A stretch of 64,000 nt of DNA from Rugamonas brunnea. GTDB lineage: Bacteria > Pseudomonadota > Gammaproteobacteria > Burkholderiales > Burkholderiaceae_D. The stretch covers positions 248,001-312,000 of the forward strand of contig NZ_JACEZT010000003.1 of the NCBI RefSeq assembly GCF_014042345.1, read 5' to 3'. The notes beneath the pieces were generated by a model. That model did no database searches. It was not told where the DNA came from and saw only the letters and a program-made list of their open reading frames with translations. Shown here one piece after another: positions 31,472-40,033 of this stretch; the stretch's first letter is position 1, and each line of letters begins with the position of its first letter. The translations under genes and the position numbers were made by a program.

Positions 31472-31513
31472 ACCGGGGTCAGGTCATGCACTGGTGCATG
31501 ACCTGACCCCGGT
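31472..31513. repeat. 42-bp perfect palindrome (20-bp arms, 2-base centre)
   Basis: ACCGGGGTCAGGTCATGCAC is followed by TG and its exact reverse complement. It begins 7 bases after the stop codon of the binding-protein gene. No T-run follows, so it is not a standard terminator. The GGGGTC...GACCCCGGT ends are shared with the element at 6317-6343. It is probably a REP-type element; it may also act on the mRNA 3' end. Confidence 0.75.
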
Positions 31514-31534
31514 TTCATAGCGCGCACCAAACTA

Positions 31535-31836
31535 TTTTGTGCGCCGCACAAAAAACTGTGCTACACTGCGTTCTGTGGTGAGGTTTGTTTGCAAACAGCA
31601 CCGCTATCCAGTAGCATGCGCCGCGATTTGTATTGTGTAAGTTCAAATTGTGCAAAGCCGCAAACGCTTGGATTTGTAATTCCGAATACGTTGGTCGATT
31701 TACACGTTGGGGGCACCACGCAGATAGCATGGGCGCCCGAGACTCTGGAGGCACTTTGCAGATAGCACTGGCGTCCGGAACGATTAAAGCATAGGTGATA
31801 CATTGGAACAAAGCTCGCTTCGGCGGGCTTTTTTTT
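31535..31836 (+). ncRNA. possible small RNA or structured leader in a low-GC gap
   Basis: No convincing protein gene lies in 31514-31877. The stretch is much richer in A/T than its surroundings. A weak promoter (TTGTGC at 31537, TACACT at 31562, 19-base spacer) precedes it and a strong plus-strand terminator ends it at 31811-31836. Inside are a TGTTTGCAAACA hairpin (31586-31597) and two imperfect tandem copies of a 32-36-base unit sharing GCAGATAGCA (31709-31740 and 31745-31780). Several GGA triplets occur. It does not match 6S, tmRNA, RNase P or SRP RNA as I know them. Minus-strand ORFs of 98 and 153 codons here lack coding character. Confidence 0.4.
31811..31836 (+). terminator. rho-independent terminator
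   Basis: AAGCTCGC-TTCG-GCGGGCTT (one G-U pair, UUCG tetraloop) is followed by T8. No recognised plus-strand gene ends here, so it marks the end of either the long 3' UTR of the binding-protein mRNA or a separate small RNA. Confidence 0.85.
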
Positions 31837-31846
31837 CGTCTGTAAG

Positions 31847-31874
31847 ACTGCGGGGCCGGAGCCGGCCCCGCAGT
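31847..31874 (-). terminator. GC-rich hairpin after the acyl-CoA dehydrogenase gene
   Basis: Perfect 13-bp arms ACTGCGGGGCCGG/CCGGCCCCGCAGT surround AG, three bases after the minus-strand stop at 31878. A T-run is absent directly after it, so it may stabilise the mRNA end as much as terminate transcription. Confidence 0.55.
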
Positions 31875-31877
31875 TTG

Positions 31878-33005
31878 TTACAGCGCGCGGGCGATCAGCA
31901 GTTTCTGAATGTCGCTGGTGCCTTCGTAGATCTGGCATACGCGCACGTCGCGGTAGATGCGTTCGACCGGGAAGTCCGACACGTAGCCGTAGCCGCCGTG
32001 CACCTGGATCGCGTCCGAGCACACGCGCTCGGCCATCTCGGAGGCGAACAGCTTGGCCATCGCCGCTTCCTTCAGGCAGGGCAGGCCGGCGTCCTTCATC
32101 GACGCGGCGTGGCGGATCAGCTGGCGCGCCGCTTCGATCTGGGTCGCCATGTCGGCCAGGCGGAACTGCACGGCCTGGTGGTTGAAGATGGGCTGGCCGA
32201 AGCTTTCGCGGTCTTTGGCGTAGGTGAGCGCGGCTTCATACGCGGCGCGCGCCATGCCGACCGACTGCGAGGCGATGCCGATGCGGCCGCCTTCCAGTCC
32301 GGACAGGGCGATCTTGTAACCCTGGCCTTCCTCGCCGATCAGGTTCTCGGCCGGGATGCGGCAGTTCTCGAACAGGATCTGGGCCGTGTCCGACGAGTGC
32401 TGGCCCATCTTCTGCTCCAGGCCCGCCACGATGTAGCCGGGCGTCGAAGTCGGCACCCAGAACGCGCTGATGCCCTTCTTGCCGGCCGCCTTGTCCGTCA
32501 CGGCCATCACGATGGCCACGTCGGCGTGCTTGCCGCTGGTGATGAATTGCTTGACGCCGTTCAGCACGTAGCTGTCGCCGTCGCGCGTGGCCGTGGTGCG
32601 CAGCGCGGCCGCGTCGCTGCCCGTGTGCGGTTCCGTCAGGCAGAATGCGCCCAGCATCTCGCCCTGGGCCAGTGGCCGCAGCCATTGTTCCTTCTGGCGC
32701 TCGTTGGCGTACATCATGGCGATGCTGCACACGGGGCAGTTGTTGACGGAGATGATGGTGGAGGTGCCGCCGTCACCGGCCGCGATCTCTTCCAGCACCA
32801 GCGCCAGCGACACGTAGTCGAGGCCGGCGCCGCCCAGCGCCTCGGGCACGGCCACGCCAAACGCGCCCAGCGCCGCCAGTTCCTTCAATTCCTGCTTGGG
32901 GAAGTAGTGTTCCTTGTCCCAGCGCGCCGCGTTGGGCGCCAGGCGTTCCTGCGAAAACGCGCGCAGGGCGTCGCGGATCATATTGTGTTCGTCGCTCAGT
33001 ATCAT
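31878..33005 (-). CDS. acyl-CoA dehydrogenase (short/branched-chain type)
   Basis: A 375-residue flavoprotein. FAD/acyl-CoA motifs are FCLTEPHTGSDAAAL, KQFITSGKHADV, the C-terminal DAIQVHGGYGYVSDFPVERIYRDVRV and the catalytic Glu in IYEGTSDIQ. It is last in the second liu cluster, so a branched-chain substrate such as isobutyryl- or 2-methylbutyryl-CoA is likely; a butyryl-CoA dehydrogenase role is possible. The ATG at 33005 has AGAGAAGA upstream; the longer ORF start is in the intergenic gap. It follows the SDR gene after 40 bases. Confidence 0.88.
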   Translation of the reverse strand: MILSDEHNMIRDALRAFSQERLAPNAARWDKEHYFPKQELKELAALGAFGVAVPEALGGAGLDYVSLALVLEEIAAGDGGTSTIISVNNCPVCSIAMMYANERQKEQWLRPLAQGEMLGAFCLTEPHTGSDAAALRTTATRDGDSYVLNGVKQFITSGKHADVAIVMAVTDKAAGKKGISAFWVPTSTPGYIVAGLEQKMGQHSSDTAQILFENCRIPAENLIGEEGQGYKIALSGLEGGRIGIASQSVGMARAAYEAALTYAKDRESFGQPIFNHQAVQFRLADMATQIEAARQLIRHAASMKDAGLPCLKEAAMAKLFASEMAERVCSDAIQVHGGYGYVSDFPVERIYRDVRVCQIYEGTSDIQKLLIARAL

Positions 33006-33045
33006 GTCTTCTCTTGTTCGTTGTTGAAGGCGTCCGCGCTGCCGC

Positions 33046-33714
33046 TTACCAGCCGATCGGCGTGCCGTCGTAGTTGCGGTAGACCGCGTGTTCCGCGTGC
33101 GGCAACCCGGCCAGCGTGCGGCGGATGCCGGCCGCGCTGGTGGCCACGTCCAGGTCGGCATCGCTGCCGCCCATGTCGGTGCGCACCCAGCCCGGATGCA
33201 GGGCCACGCAGGTGGCGCCCTTGGCGCCGTACTGGAGGGCGATGTCGATCAGCACGGAGTTGAGGGCCGCCTTGCTGGCCCGGTACAGCGTGCCGCTGGC
33301 GTTATCGCGCTCGGACAGCGAGCCCATGTGCGACGACATCACGGCCAGCTTGCCGCGCGCCGCGCACACCAGCGGCGCCACGATGGGCAGCAGCCACATG
33401 GCCGCCAGCACGTTGGTGTGCATCACGGCGTCGAAGTCCGATTGCAGCGGGAAGCCGTCGTGGCGCGGGCCGTACACGCCCGCGTTGAGGATGGCTACCT
33501 CCAGCTGTTCGCCATCGAGCCGCCAGCCGAGGGCGGCGCACGCTTCCACGTTGGTCACGTCCAGCGTGTGCGATTCGGCGCCAAGGTCGGCCAGCGTCTG
33601 GCAATCCTGTGGCTGGCGGGCGGTGGCGATCACGCGCCAGCCGTCGGCCAGGTATTGGCGCGCCAGTTCGTGGCCGATGCCGCGCGAAGCGCCGATGATG
33701 AGTGCGGTGGGCAT
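33046..33714 (-). CDS. short-chain dehydrogenase/reductase
   Basis: A 222-residue SDR with the NAD(P) loop IIGASRGIGHELARQ, NAGVYGPRH, the Ser of the catalytic triad in MSSHMGS, and the YRASKAALN active-site Tyr/Lys pair. The substrate is unknown; proteins of this small SDR type resemble C-factor/CsgA-like and 3-hydroxyacyl dehydrogenases. It starts 2 bases after the thiolase stop codon, which shows close co-translation and supports a role in the branched-chain acyl-CoA pathway. Confidence 0.85.
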   Translation of the reverse strand: MPTALIIGASRGIGHELARQYLADGWRVIATARQPQDCQTLADLGAESHTLDVTNVEACAALGWRLDGEQLEVAILNAGVYGPRHDGFPLQSDFDAVMHTNVLAAMWLLPIVAPLVCAARGKLAVMSSHMGSLSERDNASGTLYRASKAALNSVLIDIALQYGAKGATCVALHPGWVRTDMGGSDADLDVATSAAGIRRTLAGLPHAEHAVYRNYDGTPIGW

Positions 33715-33716
33715 GA

Positions 33717-34916
33717 TCAGGCCAGTTCGATCGCCATCGCGGTGGCCTCGCCGCCGCCGATGCACAAGGCGGCCACGCCGCGCTTGCCGCCGGTGCGCTT
33801 GAGGGCGCCGATCAGGGTGACCAGGATGCGGGCGCCGGACGCGCCGATCGGGTGGCCCAGCGCGCAGGCGCCGCCGTGCACGTTGATCTTCTCGTGCGGG
33901 ATCTCCAGGTCGCGCATGGCGGCCATGGACACGGCGGCGAACGCTTCGTTGATCTCGAACAGGTCGACGTCCTTGGTGCTCCAGCCGATCTTCTTGTACA
34001 GCTTCTGCACGGCGCCGATCGGGGCCGTGGCGAACAGGTCGGGCGCCTGCGCGTGCGTGGCGTGGCCATGCACGGTGGCGATAGGCGCCAGGCCCAGCTT
34101 CTTGGCGGTGGAGGCGCGCATCATCACCAGCGCGGCCGCGCCGTCGTTGATGGACGAGGACGAGGCGGCCGTGATGGTGCCGTCCTTCTTGAACGCGGGG
34201 CGCAGCGCGGGGATCTTGTCGAGCTTGGCCTTGAGCGGGCCTTCATCCTTGTCGATCACGGTGTCGCCGCCGCGGCCGGAGACGGTCACGGGCGCGATCT
34301 CCCACTTGAAGTAGCCTTCGGTCGTGGCTCGCTGGGCGCGCTTGACGGATTCGATCGCGAACGCGTCCTGCTCCTCGCGCGTGAACTGGTACTTGGCCGC
34401 GCATTCTTCGGCGAAGGTGCCCATGGAGCGGCCCTCGCCCGTCTTCTCGTTGCGCGAGTAGGCGTCTTCCAGGCCGTCGTACATCATGTGGTCGAACAGC
34501 ATGCCATGGCCGATGCGGTAGCCGCCGCGTGCCTTGGGCACCAGATAGGGCGCGTTGGTCATCGACTCCATGCCGCCGGCCACCACCACTTCGGCGCTGC
34601 CGGCGACCAGCTGGTCGTGCGCGAAAATGGCCGCCTGCATGGCCGAGCCGCACATCTTGGACAGCGTGACGGCGCCGGTGGAGGTGGGCAGGCCCGCCTT
34701 CAGCAGGGCCTGGCGGGCCGGGGCCTGGCCCTGGCCGGCCATCAGGCAGTTGCCGAAATAGACGTGCTCGACCAGCTTGGGATCGACGCCGGCGCGCTCG
34801 ACGGCGGCGGCGATGGCCACGCCACCGAGGTCATTGGCGCTCTTGGCCGAGAAATCGCCCTGGAAGGCGCCCATGGGGGTGCGCGCGGCACCGACGATTA
34901 CGATGGGATCATTCAT
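33717..34916 (-). CDS. atoB: acetyl-CoA C-acetyltransferase (thiolase)
   Basis: A 399-residue thiolase. The nucleophilic Cys lies in [10 protein letters not shown], the His in [17 protein letters not shown] and the second Cys in [10 protein letters not shown]. It cleaves acetoacetyl-CoA (from acetoacetate made by LiuE) into two acetyl-CoA, or runs in reverse. The start overlaps the aceK stop by 8 bases. phaA would be an equally valid name if the enzyme serves polyhydroxybutyrate synthesis. Confidence 0.92.
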   Translation of the reverse strand: MNDPIVIVGAARTPMGAFQGDFSAKSANDLGGVAIAAAVERAGVDPKLVEHVYFGNCLMAGQGQAPARQALLKAGLPTSTGAVTLSKMCGSAMQAAIFAHDQLVAGSAEVVVAGGMESMTNAPYLVPKARGGYRIGHGMLFDHMMYDGLEDAYSRNEKTGEGRSMGTFAEECAAKYQFTREEQDAFAIESVKRAQRATTEGYFKWEIAPVTVSGRGGDTVIDKDEGPLKAKLDKIPALRPAFKKDGTITAASSSSINDGAAALVMMRASTAKKLGLAPIATVHGHATHAQAPDLFATAPIGAVQKLYKKIGWSTKDVDLFEINEAFAAVSMAAMRDLEIPHEKINVHGGACALGHPIGASGARILVTLIGALKRTGGKRGVAALCIGGGEATAMAIELA

Positions 34917-36735
34917 TTTCTAACGTCTCCATAAAGGGGGGCGGAGTGACCGCCGGGGGTGTAGTGAGGTGCTGGTGACAAAAACGGATGTGCTGCGGAT
35001 AGGGGAATACGTCGTCCACGTAGCCATCCTGGATGCGCTGCTTGCGGGCCTGCCAGTAGGACGCGGTCAGCAGGTCGGCGTGGTGCTTCATGAAATACTT
35101 GCGGATCTTGGCGTTGCCTAGCAGGAAGGTGCCGAACTGCTCGGGGAACACGTCGTTCTTTGCGACCGGGTACCACGGTTCGGACGCCATTTCCTCCTCC
35201 TCCGTGCGCGGGGTGGGGATCACGCGGAAATTGCAGTCGGTGATGTACTCGATCTCGTCGTAGTCGTAGAACACGACGCGCTGGTGGCGGGTGACGCCGA
35301 AGTTCTTGTACAGCATGTCGCCGGGGAAGATGTTGGCCGTCACCAGTTCCTTGATGGCGTTGCCGTATTCGAGCACGCCATGCTCGATCTGGGCGTCGTC
35401 GCCATCCTTCTCGGCGTTGCTGAGCCACATATTGAGCGGCACCATGCGGCGCTCGATGTACAGGTGCTTGATGATGATTTTTTCGCCCTCCTCCTCCACC
35501 AGCGACGGTGCGTAGTGCTGGAGTTCGGCGATCAGCTCGTCCGTGAAGCGGTGCCTGGGGAAGGCCACGTTCGAGTATTCGAGCGTGTCGGCCATGCGGC
35601 CCACACGGTCGTGGTTCTTCACCAGCAGGTATTTTTCCTTGATCAGCGCGCGCGTGGTCTCCTTGGGCGCCGGGAAGAAATCCTTGATCACCTTGAACAC
35701 GTAGGGGAAGGACGGCAGCGCGAACACCAGCATCACCAGGCCGCGGATGCCGGGCGCCATGTCGAACTGGTCGGACGAATGCTTGAGGTGTTGCAGGTAG
35801 TCGCGGTAGAACAGCGTCTTGCCCTGCTTTTGCAGGCCGAGGATGGTGTACATTTCGCTGCGCGGCTTGCGTGGCATCAGGCTGCGCAGGAACTGCACAT
35901 AGGCCGACGGCACTTCCATGTCGACCAGGAAGTAGGCGCGCGTGAACGAGAACAGCACCGTGATCTGTTCCAGGTCGAACAGCACGGTGTCCAGGATCAG
36001 TTCACCGTTGCGGTTGTGCAGGATGGGCACGATGAACGGGTATTCCTTGTTGCCGTTGATGCCCTTGCCGACGATGTAGGCGCCCTTGTTGCGGAAGAAC
36101 AGGCTCGACAGCACCTGGATCTGGTGGTTGGGCTCCATGCGGATGGTACCGAACAGCTGGCGCAACCGCGCCTCCACCAGGTCGACGTCGCGGTCGAGGT
36201 TGGCGAACTTGGCGTTCAGCTGGAAATTCGTGATGATGCGTCGCAGCGCGAAGTGCAGCCCATCCTTGCCCGGATAATAGACCCGGTAGGTGGGCGACAG
36301 CTCATCCGTCTCGATGTACTCGGTGGACACCACCGGGCGCACGAAGATGAAATCGTTGTGGAAATAGGTGCGGTGCAGGATGTTGCAGCAGACGGAGTTG
36401 AAGAAGGTTTCGGCCAGTTCCGGCTGCTTGTGGTCCGACAGCATGCCGATGTAGTGCAGCTTGAGCTCGCGCCACACGTCGTCTGTCAGTTCCTCCTGGT
36501 CGTACTCGTCTTCCAGCATCTGCACGCATTCGTGCACGCGCTTGTCGTAAAAGCCGATGCGCTCGCGCGCGGCCCGCTGGGCCTCGCGCCAGGCGCCCTG
36601 CTCGAAGTGCTGCTTGGCCTGCTGGCTGGTCTCGCGAAAGAGCCGGTAGTGCTTGTCGAAACCGTCGCGTATCGTGCGCGCAATATCGAAAGCGATCTGG
36701 GAAGACAGCAGTTTAGGGAAAGCAGCTTGGGTCAT
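34909..36735 (-). CDS. aceK: isocitrate dehydrogenase kinase/phosphatase
   Basis: A 608-residue AceK. The N-terminal helical regulatory domain (about 1-310) and the kinase-like domain (about 315-590) are both present, with [47 protein letters not shown], and [13 protein letters not shown]. It phosphorylates and dephosphorylates isocitrate dehydrogenase, steering isocitrate between the TCA cycle and the glyoxylate shunt. It lies between liuA and the thiolase rather than with aceA/aceB. GAGTAGGAC precedes the ATG. Length is normal (578-610). Confidence 0.95.
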   Translation of the reverse strand: MTQAAFPKLLSSQIAFDIARTIRDGFDKHYRLFRETSQQAKQHFEQGAWREAQRAARERIGFYDKRVHECVQMLEDEYDQEELTDDVWRELKLHYIGMLSDHKQPELAETFFNSVCCNILHRTYFHNDFIFVRPVVSTEYIETDELSPTYRVYYPGKDGLHFALRRIITNFQLNAKFANLDRDVDLVEARLRQLFGTIRMEPNHQIQVLSSLFFRNKGAYIVGKGINGNKEYPFIVPILHNRNGELILDTVLFDLEQITVLFSFTRAYFLVDMEVPSAYVQFLRSLMPRKPRSEMYTILGLQKQGKTLFYRDYLQHLKHSSDQFDMAPGIRGLVMLVFALPSFPYVFKVIKDFFPAPKETTRALIKEKYLLVKNHDRVGRMADTLEYSNVAFPRHRFTDELIAELQHYAPSLVEEEGEKIIIKHLYIERRMVPLNMWLSNAEKDGDDAQIEHGVLEYGNAIKELVTANIFPGDMLYKNFGVTRHQRVVFYDYDEIEYITDCNFRVIPTPRTEEEEMASEPWYPVAKNDVFPEQFGTFLLGNAKIRKYFMKHHADLLTASYWQARKQRIQDGYVDDVFPYPQHIRFCHQHLTTPPAVTPPPFMETLENE

Positions 36736-36765
36736 GTCCTACTCGCGGTTGGGCTGGTGGGTAAG

Positions 36766-36789
36766 CGCCGCTCCCGCGCGGGAACGGCG
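36766..36789. other. hairpin between liuA and aceK
   Basis: CGCCG-C-TCCCG-CG-CGGGA-A-CGGCG forms a 10-bp stem with one C-A bulge pair. It lies in the 71-base gap between liuA and aceK and is not followed by a T-run. It could pause transcription or protect the liuA mRNA end, lowering aceK output. Confidence 0.45.
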
Positions 36790-36806
36790 TACGGACCGCC
36801 CCAAAC

Positions 36807-37991
36807 TTACATGGTCTCTGCGAACAGTTCGCGACCGATCAGCATGCGGCGGATTTCGCTGGTACCGGCGCCGATCTCGTACAGCTTGGCGTCGCGCCAC
36901 AGGCGGCCCACCGGATACTCGTTGATGTAGCCGTTGCCGCCCAGGGTCTGGATCGCCTCGCCGGCCATCCAGGTGGCTTTTTCCGCGCTGTACAGGATCG
37001 CCCCTGCCGCGTCCTTGCGCAGCTGGCGGACCGCTTCCGGGGTCGTGGCCCGGTCGCAAGCCTGACCGACGGCGTACACGTATGCCTTGCACGCCATCAT
37101 GGTCGAGTACATGTCGGCTATCTTACCCTGCATCAGCTGGAATTCACCGATGGACTGGCCAAATTGCTTGCGGTCGTGGATGTAGGGCACCACGTTGTCC
37201 ATGCAGGCCTGCATGATGCCCAGCGGGCCGCCGGACAGCACGGTGCGCTCGAAGTCCAGGCCCGACATCAGCACGTTGACGCCCTTGCCCAGGCCGCCCA
37301 GCACGTTCTCGGCCGGCACCTCGCAGTTCTCGAACACCAGTTCGCCCGTGTGCGAACCGCGCATGCCCAGCTTGTCGAGCTTCTGGGCCACGGAGAAGCC
37401 CTTGAAGCCTTTCTCGATCAGGAAGGCGGTCATGCCGCGCGGGCCGGCTTCCAGGTCGTTCTTGGCGTAGACCACCAGCACGTCGGCGTCAGGGCCGTTG
37501 GTGATCCACATCTTGCTGCCGTTGAGCACCCAGCGGTCGCCCTTGAAGTCGGCGCGCAGCTTCATGCTCACCACATCCGAGCCGGCGTTCGGTTCGGACA
37601 TGGCCAGCGCGCCCACGTATTCGCCCGAGATCAGCTTGGGCAGGTATTTGCGCTTCTGCTCTTCGGTGCCGTTGCGCTTGATCTGGTTCACGCACAGGTT
37701 GGAGTGGGCGCCGTAGGACAGGCCGACCGAGGCCGAGGCGCGCGAGATTTCCTCCATCGCCACGATGTGGGCCAGGTAGCCCATGTTGGCGCCGCCGTAT
37801 TCCTCGCCGACGGTGATGCCCAGCACGCCCAAGTCGCCGAGCTTGCGCCACAGGTCCATGGGGAACTGGTCGTTGCGGTCGATTTCAGCGGCGCGCGGCG
37901 CAATTTCGGCGGCGGCGAACTGTTGCACGGCAGCGCGCAGGGCGGCGATGTCTTCGCCATGGTCAAAGGTCAGGCCGGGGAGATGGAGCAT
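36807..37991 (-). CDS. liuA: isovaleryl-CoA dehydrogenase
   Basis: A 394-residue acyl-CoA dehydrogenase. The IVD-type segments are [66 protein letters not shown] and the C-terminal [30 protein letters not shown]. In this subfamily the catalytic Glu sits in the [11 protein letters not shown] region rather than near the C-terminus; the protein has [11 protein letters not shown] accordingly. It oxidises isovaleryl-CoA to 3-methylcrotonyl-CoA, the entry step for LiuB/LiuD. A LiuR operator-promoter is 50-80 bases upstream. Confidence 0.94.
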   Translation of the reverse strand: MLHLPGLTFDHGEDIAALRAAVQQFAAAEIAPRAAEIDRNDQFPMDLWRKLGDLGVLGITVGEEYGGANMGYLAHIVAMEEISRASASVGLSYGAHSNLCVNQIKRNGTEEQKRKYLPKLISGEYVGALAMSEPNAGSDVVSMKLRADFKGDRWVLNGSKMWITNGPDADVLVVYAKNDLEAGPRGMTAFLIEKGFKGFSVAQKLDKLGMRGSHTGELVFENCEVPAENVLGGLGKGVNVLMSGLDFERTVLSGGPLGIMQACMDNVVPYIHDRKQFGQSIGEFQLMQGKIADMYSTMMACKAYVYAVGQACDRATTPEAVRQLRKDAAGAILYSAEKATWMAGEAIQTLGGNGYINEYPVGRLWRDAKLYEIGAGTSEIRRMLIGRELFAETM

Positions 37992-38042
37992 GTCATCCTC
38001 TATTTGTCGTATGGGTGGCTGGGTGGTGATGCGGCAATGATA

Positions 38043-38071
38043 CGCTTATGTGACGTTAACGTAAACGTCAA
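38043..38071 (-). promoter_or_regulatory. predicted LiuR operator/promoter of liuA
   Basis: Minus strand: -35 TTGACG (38066-38071), 17-base spacer containing TTTACGTTAACGTCA, and a weak -10 TAAGCG (38043-38048). On the plus strand TGACGTT...AACGTCA (38051-38070) is an inverted repeat. The geometry is identical to the sites upstream of liuB and liuR. Predicted transcription start is about 45 bases before liuA. Confidence 0.75.
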
Positions 38072-38112
38072 GTGAAACGCGCGGGGCGGCGGCCTCAGGG
38101 CCCCGCCCACGC

Positions 38113-38538
38113 TTATCGGGTGGCGCCCTCCGGTTGTTCACCGGCTTGCCCTTCGCCGGCCTGGGCCGCCAGCAGGCGTTTGCATTCGTCTTCATGGGCG
38201 GTCAGTTCGGCCAGCGCCATTTCCAGGTCCTCGCGCTGCTGTTCCAGCGTTTCGCGGTGTTGCGACAGCACGTTCAGGAAACGGTGCATCTGGGCCGCCG
38301 TGTCCTTGGGCGATTCGTACATGTCGACCAGGCTCTTGATCTCCGACAGCGACAGGCCCAGGCGCTTGCCGCGCAGGGTCAGCTTGAGCCGGGTGCGGTC
38401 GCGCGGCGTGTAGACGCGGTTGCGGCCGCCCGCGCCTTCGCGCGTGGGGCTCAGCAGGCCCTGGTCTTCATAAAAGCGGATGGCGCGCGCCGTCACATCG
38501 AATTCACGGGCCAGTTCGGTAATAGTATAGGTCGGCAT
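38113..38538 (-). CDS. liuR: LiuR, MerR-family regulator of branched-chain amino-acid catabolism
   Basis: A 141-residue MerR-type protein with helix-turn-helix and wing (residues 1-70: YTITELAREFDVTARAIRFYEDQGLLSP, NRVYTPRDRTRLKL), a coiled-coil dimer helix (about 75-120) and a short Ala/Gly/Glu-rich tail. The N-terminus closely follows LiuR proteins known from proteobacteria. It sits directly upstream of liuA. Three copies of an ACGT-rich operator occur in the window, one at its own promoter, which indicates autoregulation. MerR proteins act on promoters by DNA twisting, although spacing at these sites is a standard 17 bases. Confidence 0.9.
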   Translation of the reverse strand: MPTYTITELAREFDVTARAIRFYEDQGLLSPTREGAGGRNRVYTPRDRTRLKLTLRGKRLGLSLSEIKSLVDMYESPKDTAAQMHRFLNVLSQHRETLEQQREDLEMALAELTAHEDECKRLLAAQAGEGQAGEQPEGATR

Positions 38539-38603
38539 GGTTGGGCTTGCGGTAAAGTGGCGGAATCAGGGTGACGGGGGCGGTTTGCGCCGCTTACAAT
38601 CGT

Positions 38604-38632
38604 CGCTCATCTTCCGTTTACGTCAACGTCAA
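38604..38632 (-). promoter_or_regulatory. predicted LiuR operator/promoter between liuR and the MBL-fold gene
   Basis: Minus strand: -35 TTGACG (38627-38632), 17-base spacer beginning TTGACGTAAACG, -10 TGAGCG (38604-38609). It has the same operator pattern (TTKACGTTKACGTNAACG) as at liuA and liuB. It lies between the divergent liuR and metallo-hydrolase genes, so it may control both. Confidence 0.7.
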
Positions 38633-38666
38633 CCACATTGTAGCGCGCCTGCACCGAAAGATCGCC

Positions 38667-39725
38667 ATGAATCCACTTGAATCGCAATTGCAGTATCCGT
38701 TGGGCGACACCGTGCCCGCCATCGGCACCGTCACCGCCGTGGCCGACGGCATTTCCTGGCTGAGGATGCCGTTGCCATTCGCGCTCGACCATATCAACCT
38801 GTGGCTGCTGAACGACAATGACTGCGACACGGGCGCCCCCGGCTGGGCCGTGGTGGACTGCGGCGTGGCCACGGACGCCACCCGGGCCGGCTGGGAAGCC
38901 ATCTTCGCCGGCCCCATGGCGGGCCGGCCGCTGCAGCGGGTGCTGGCCACCCATTGCCATCCCGACCACATCGGCCTGGCCGACTGGCTGGGCCAACGCT
39001 GGCAGGCGCCGCTGTGGACCACGACCGGCGAATACGCGTTCGCGCGCCTGATGTCGGCCGCCCTGCCCGGCGTGGACGGCTCGTCGGCGGTGCCGCACTT
39101 CCAGCGCCACGGCCTGCGCGACCCCGACATGCTCGACAAGATGCGCAGCCGGCGCCAGTATTATCCGTCGCTGGTGCCGTCGGTGCCGGAAAGTTACCAC
39201 CGCATCCAGGACGGCCAGTTGCTCACCATCGGCGCCCACCAGTGGCAAGTGATCACCGGCTTCGGCCATGCGCCCGAGCACGCATCGCTGTACTGCGCCG
39301 CCCTCAACGTGCTGATCTCGGGCGACATGGTGTTGCCGCGCATTTCCACCAATGTGTCCGTGTTCGCCGTCGAGCCGGAGGCGAACCCGCTGGGCCTGTA
39401 CCTGGACTCCCTCGGCAAGTTCGCCGCGCTGCCCGACGACGTTCTGGTGCTGCCGTCGCACGGCAAGCCGTTCCGTGGCCTGCACACCCGCATCGCCCAG
39501 CTGCGCCAGCACCACGTGGAACGGCTGGCCGAGGTGATGGCCGCCTGCGCCGAGTGGCAGTCGGCGGCCGACATCGTGCCCATCATGTTCAAGCGCACAC
39601 TGGATGCCCACCAGCTCAGCTTCGCGCTGGGCGAAGCACTGGCCCACCTGCATAAATTGTGGCAGGAGGGTATCGTGCGCCGCGAAACGGGTGCGGACGG
39701 CATCATAAGATTTCAGCGGCGATAA
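38667..39725 (+). CDS. metallo-beta-lactamase-fold hydrolase
   Basis: A 352-residue MBL-fold enzyme with the zinc motif THCHPDHIG (HxHxDH), GFGHAPEHASLY, ISGDMVLPRIS and VLPSHGKPF. The C-terminal roughly 90 residues form a helical domain similar to LACTB2/glyoxalase-II-like hydrolases. The substrate is unknown; an acyl-CoA or thioester hydrolase role in the leucine pathway is plausible because it is divergent from liuR over a shared operator. The true start is the ATG at 38667; the longer frame runs through the operator. Confidence 0.85.
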   Translation: MNPLESQLQYPLGDTVPAIGTVTAVADGISWLRMPLPFALDHINLWLLNDNDCDTGAPGWAVVDCGVATDATRAGWEAIFAGPMAGRPLQRVLATHCHPDHIGLADWLGQRWQAPLWTTTGEYAFARLMSAALPGVDGSSAVPHFQRHGLRDPDMLDKMRSRRQYYPSLVPSVPESYHRIQDGQLLTIGAHQWQVITGFGHAPEHASLYCAALNVLISGDMVLPRISTNVSVFAVEPEANPLGLYLDSLGKFAALPDDVLVLPSHGKPFRGLHTRIAQLRQHHVERLAEVMAACAEWQSAADIVPIMFKRTLDAHQLSFALGEALAHLHKLWQEGIVRRETGADGIIRFQRR

Positions 39726-40033
39726 GCCGGCCTGGCAGGCGCCGGGCGTGTCGCAGGTCACGACGCAGGTAGTTTTATAACGGAAATTGCGCCGGTGGGC
39801 TGGCCGGGGGCGGGCATAAAGTGTTATGGTATCAATCTTGCCATTTAACCTCCATTCGCATTCCAATTGCCTGGAAAATACGCTGGCCGTCACCAAATTT
39901 AGTTTGGTGGCGGTGTTGGTCATTGGTGTGACGCCTGTGAGATAGAATGTCAAACGTTAAATCAATTTGTGTCACAATTAGTGTTTGCATACTAGAGACT
40001 GACTTTCATGCGGCAACGTGAAATAGTGCAATT
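39726..40033. other. gene-free, A/T-rich upstream region of the XRE regulator
   Basis: No ORF with coding character is seen. The right half is low in GC. It holds one clear inverted repeat, CACCAAA-TTTAG-TTTGGTG (39891-39909), which could be an operator of the downstream XRE-type regulator. Confidence 0.5.

Noticed and set aside
31515..32022. Minus-strand ORFs of 98 and 153 codons in the 31.5-32.0 kb region
   Set aside because: Their codon use is unlike local genes, they have no ribosome site or recognisable domain, and one overlaps the acyl-CoA dehydrogenase gene. A structured RNA explains the terminator better.
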